NCBI GenBank assembly: GCA_964540755.1
Contig: CAZIOB010000122.1
Coordinates: 1 to 64,000 of the forward strand
Direction: 5' to 3'
Length of the DNA stretch: 64,000 nucleotides
Source of the DNA: JAAYJR01 sp964540755
Lineage (GTDB): Bacteria; Bacteroidota; Bacteroidia; Bacteroidales; Prolixibacteraceae
Shown: positions 61,196 through 64,000 of the stretch, one piece after another
Layout: each line of letters begins with the position of its first letter
How positions within the stretch are numbered: position 1 is the first letter of the stretch
Notes under the pieces: model-generated
The model's input: the letters and a program-made list of their open reading frames with translations, nothing else
Told to the model about the DNA's origin: nothing
The model's database searches: none
Made by a program: the position numbers and the translations under genes

Positions 61196-64000
61196 TCACA
61201 CTTTACCTCTTCCGTGGCAGTATTTATATTTTTTTCCACTCCCACAGGGACACGGATCATTGCGGCCAATCTTTTTTTCTACTCTTACAGGCTGGGGTTT
61301 GGAGCGTTCCTGGGTTTGTGTTTGTGCGCCTTTCATTGGATTTTCGACACCCGGCAGATCAGATTTTTGTGTTTTGTACCGGCTGAGGTCCGTCCTTTTC
61401 CTCTCTTCTGCCTCCCTCACCTGATCAGGGCTCTGAATAGGTATATGACCCTTCATAAGAGTAGAAACCACATTCTTGTTCACCGTTGTAATCATCATTT
61501 TAAAAAGGTTGAACGATTCAAACTTATATATCAGCAAAGGATCCTTTTGTTCGTATGTGGCTGCCTGTACAGATTGTTTAAGATCGTCCATCTCCCTTAA
61601 CTGTTCTTTCCATGATTCATCGATGGTATTCAGCACAATCTGTTTCTGATAGGATTTTACCAGTTCCTTTCCCTTATTCCTGTATGCTTTCTCCAGATTA
61701 CATATTATCTGGAAAATCCTTGTCCCGTCAGATATGGGTACAACAATATTTTTATATATCAGCGATTTAGTTTCATAAACATTTTTTATAACCGGATAAG
61801 CCTGCTTTGCAATTGTTTCAACTTTACGATTATATGCGTTGATCATTTTATCGTAAATTTTCTGAGATATCTCATTGGTATTCAACTTTTTGAATTCCTC
61901 TTCAGAGACAGGTGATTCCATTGAGAGCAGTCTCATTAATTCAATGTTGAAATCTTCAAACTGATCAGTCCCGTAATATTCATTTACCAGCTCTTCCACT
62001 GAATCATACATCATATTGAGCAGGTCAACCTCAAGCCTTTCTCCAAACAGTGCATGCCTCCGTTTTTTATATATCACTTCACGCTGGGAATTCATGACGT
62101 CATCATATTCCAGCAATCTCTTCCTGATGCCAAAGTTATTTTCTTCCACTTTCTTCTGGGCGCGTTCAATGGATTTTGATATCATTGAATGCTGGATCAC
62201 CTCACCTTCCTTGAGCCCCAGCCTGTCCATCACCCCCGAGATACGGTCGGAACCAAATAATCTCATCAGGTCATCCTCCAAAGAAACATAAAATTGCGAC
62301 GATCCCGGGTCTCCCTGCCTCCCGGCCCTTCCGCGCAACTGCCTGTCCACACGCCTCGAGTCATGCCGCTCAGTTCCGATAATGGCCAATCCTCCTGCTT
62401 TCTTCACCTCAGGAGTAAGTTTTATATCAGTTCCGCGGCCTGCCATGTTAGTTGCTATTGTGACAGTGCCGGACCGGCCTGCCTCGGCAACTATTTCAGC
62501 TTCCCTGGCATGCAATTTGGCATTTAGTACATTATGTTTGATACCTCTTATCTTTAACATCCGGCTCAATAGTTCCGAAATCTCCACCGAAGTCGTTCCA
62601 ACCAGAACCGGCCGTCCCGCATTATTTAAACTTACAATTTCATCTATTACAGAATTATATTTCTCACGTTTGGTTTTGTAAACCAGGTCTTCCCTGTCAT
62701 CACGTATCACCGGCTGGTTAGTGGGAATAACAACCACTTCCAGTTTGTATATATCCCAAAATTCACCTGCTTCAGTTTCGGCAGTTCCGGTCATACCTGC
62801 TAACTTATGGTACATCCTGAAATAATTCTGTAATGTAATGGTAGCAAAAGTCTGGGTAGCCGCTTCAACTTTTACCCTCTCCTTTGCTTCTATCGCCTGG
62901 TGGAGCCCGTCGGAATAACGCCGTCCTTCCATAATACGACCTGTTTGCTCATCAACAATCTTAACCTTATTATCGATAACCACATACTCCACATCCTTCT
63001 CAAACATTGTATATGCTTTCAATAACTGATTGATAGTATGAACCCTTTCAGATTTTACTGCATAATCCTGCAACAATTTGTCTTTCTTCTCCATAAGTTC
63101 GTCATGTGGAAGATTCTTACTTTCCAAATCAGCGATCTCAGCCCCCATATCAGGCATTACAAAGAAATCCGGATCATCAAGGCCTCCCGAAATAAGATCA
63201 ATTCCATTATCTGTAAGTTCAACAGAATTAAGTTTCTCCTCGATGATAAAGTAAAGCGGATCAGTTACAATATGCATATTCTTATTATTATCCTGCATAT
63301 AAAAATTTTCGGTTTTTTGCAGAACAGCTTTCATACCCTCTTCACTTAAAAACTTTATCAGCGACTTATTTTTTGGCAGCCCCTTGTGCGCGCGTAATAA
63401 TAATAATCCTCCCTCCTTTTTCTCTTCATCGGTTGGATTATCACTGGTAAGCAAATTTTTTGCCCTTATAAAGATATGGTTAACAAGATCCCTCTGTGCT
63501 TTATATAGTTTTTCCACATACCCTTTCAGATCCTCAAACTGCTGATTTTCACCTTTAGGCACAGGCCCTGAAATAATAAGCGGGGTACGTGCATCATCTA
63601 TCAATACCGAATCGACCTCATCAACTATTGCATAGTGATGTTTCCGCTGAACAAGATCTTCGGGATTTATCGACATATTATCACGGAGATAATCGAATCC
63701 GAATTCATTATTGGTTCCGTAAGTAATATCTGCAGCGTAAGCTTTCCTTCTTGCTTCAGAATTGGGCTGATGCTTATCAATACAATCAACGGAAAGTCCG
63801 TGAAACTCAAAAATCGGCCCCATCCATTCAGCATCACGTTTTGAAAGATAATCATTGACAGTGACAATATGAACTCCCCTTCCTGCAAGAGCATTGAGAA
63901 AAACCGGTAATGTTGCAACAACGGTTTTTCCTTCGCCCGTGGCCATCTCCGCAATTTTCCCCTGATGAAGGACTATCCCTCCAATCAATTGCACATCATA
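61196..64000 (-). CDS. secA: preprotein translocase ATPase SecA (5' end cut by window edge)
   Basis: Motor ATPase of the Sec translocon. The frame is open to the right edge (last visible codons Y-D-V-Q-L-I-G), so about 170 N-terminal residues are missing. Visible are Walker A (MATGEGKT), the DEVDSVLIDDARTPLIISG motif, TNMAGRGTDIKL, QLRGRAGRQGDPGSS, and the C-terminal SEC-C zinc motif CPCGSGKKYKYCHG that binds SecB or lipids. The long form, over 1,000 residues in total, is usual in Bacteroidota. It heads a unit with lgt. Confidence 0.96.
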   Translation of the reverse strand, partial: YDVQLIGGIVLHQGKIAEMATGEGKTVVATLPVFLNALAGRGVHIVTVNDYLSKRDAEWMGPIFEFHGLSVDCIDKHQPNSEARRKAYAADITYGTNNEFGFDYLRDNMSINPEDLVQRKHHYAIVDEVDSVLIDDARTPLIISGPVPKGENQQFEDLKGYVEKLYKAQRDLVNHIFIRAKNLLTSDNPTDEEKKEGGLLLLRAHKGLPKNKSLIKFLSEEGMKAVLQKTENFYMQDNNKNMHIVTDPLYFIIEEKLNSVELTDNGIDLISGGLDDPDFFVMPDMGAEIADLESKNLPHDELMEKKDKLLQDYAVKSERVHTINQLLKAYTMFEKDVEYVVIDNKVKIVDEQTGRIMEGRRYSDGLHQAIEAKERVKVEAATQTFATITLQNYFRMYHKLAGMTGTAETEAGEFWDIYKLEVVVIPTNQPVIRDDREDLVYKTKREKYNSVIDEIVSLNNAGRPVLVGTTSVEISELLSRMLKIRGIKHNVLNAKLHAREAEIVAEAGRSGTVTIATNMAGRGTDIKLTPEVKKAGGLAIIGTERHDSRRVDRQLRGRAGRQGDPGSSQFYVSLEDDLMRLFGSDRISGVMDRLGLKEGEVIQHSMISKSIERAQKKVEENNFGIRKRLLEYDDVMNSQREVIYKKRRHALFGERLEVDLLNMMYDSVEELVNEYYGTDQFEDFNIELMRLLSMESPVSEEEFKKLNTNEISQKIYDKMINAYNRKVETIAKQAYPVIKNVYETKSLIYKNIVVPISDGTRIFQIICNLEKAYRNKGKELVKSYQKQIVLNTIDESWKEQLREMDDLKQSVQAATYEQKDPLLIYKFESFNLFKMMITTVNKNVVSTLMKGHIPIQSPDQVREAEERKRTDLSRYKTQKSDLPGVENPMKGAQTQTQERSKPQPVRVEKKIGRNDPCPCGSGKKYKYCHGRGKV

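Noticed and set aside
1..64000. CRISPR arrays, insertion sequences, tRNA or rRNA genes
   Set aside because: No regularly spaced direct repeats, transposase genes or cloverleaf-like sequence were seen in the gaps; a tRNAscan or Infernal run would settle this.

Overview
The window looks like a chromosome segment of a Bacteroidota bacterium (Bacteroidales/Marinilabiliales-like), AT-rich, with few Shine-Dalgarno sites and several matches to the Bacteroidota promoter form TTTG-N19..22-TAnnTTTG. Lineage markers are type IX secretion (T9SS) sorting domains, a CHU_C gliding-type C-terminal domain, a DUF4290 gene beside murA, carboxyspermidine-type polyamine genes, BtuG/BtuB-type vitamin B12 uptake genes and a Bacteroidota-type (subtype iii) type VI secretion system (T6SS).

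Layout. 1-7 kb: the end of a membrane protein gene, tsaD (-), tamB (+) and a Tat-exported aldo/keto reductase (+). 7-14 kb: histidine genes hisG-D-C-B, then purU, hisH and argB, preceded by a His-rich leader peptide and a terminator that together look like a ribosome-stalling attenuator; hisA, hisF and hisI are absent. 14-21 kb (-): grpE-dnaJ, DUF4290-murA (MurA has Asp where most enzymes have the fosfomycin-target Cys) and a UvrD/PcrA helicase. 20.8-26 kb: a CHU_C surface protein and polyamine genes (agmatinase, carboxynorspermidine synthase and decarboxylase), the last two behind a promoter and a structured leader, ending in a strong terminator. 26-31 kb: TonB-like protein, BamA/TamA-like barrel, DUF134 regulator, aroC and a SlyD-type isomerase.

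31-60 kb: a T6SS locus sits between two cobalamin-riboswitch units. On the left, a riboswitch drives a T9SS-sorted DUF4465 protein. On the right, a second riboswitch heads a T9SS surface protein, btuB and btuG. Between them are two convergent T6SS units. The + unit is tssH(clpV)-tssB-tssC-hcp-hcp followed by two tandem copies of [vgrG-PAAR-unknown protein], then tssN-tssO. The - unit is tssG-tssK-tssE-tssF and a six-PKD secreted protein. The two unknown proteins are paralogues of each other, match no family I recognise and have no visible immunity partner; they are the best candidates here for undescribed cargo effectors or VgrG adaptors. 60-64 kb (-): lgt and secA, the latter cut by the window edge.

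The most notable regulatory signals are the hisL attenuator, the two cobalamin riboswitches that share a nearly identical downstream hairpin, the structured leader of the polyamine genes, and a TACTCTA palindrome motif recurring in three T6SS intergenic gaps. All functional calls come from reading the sequence and recalling families; no database search was run.
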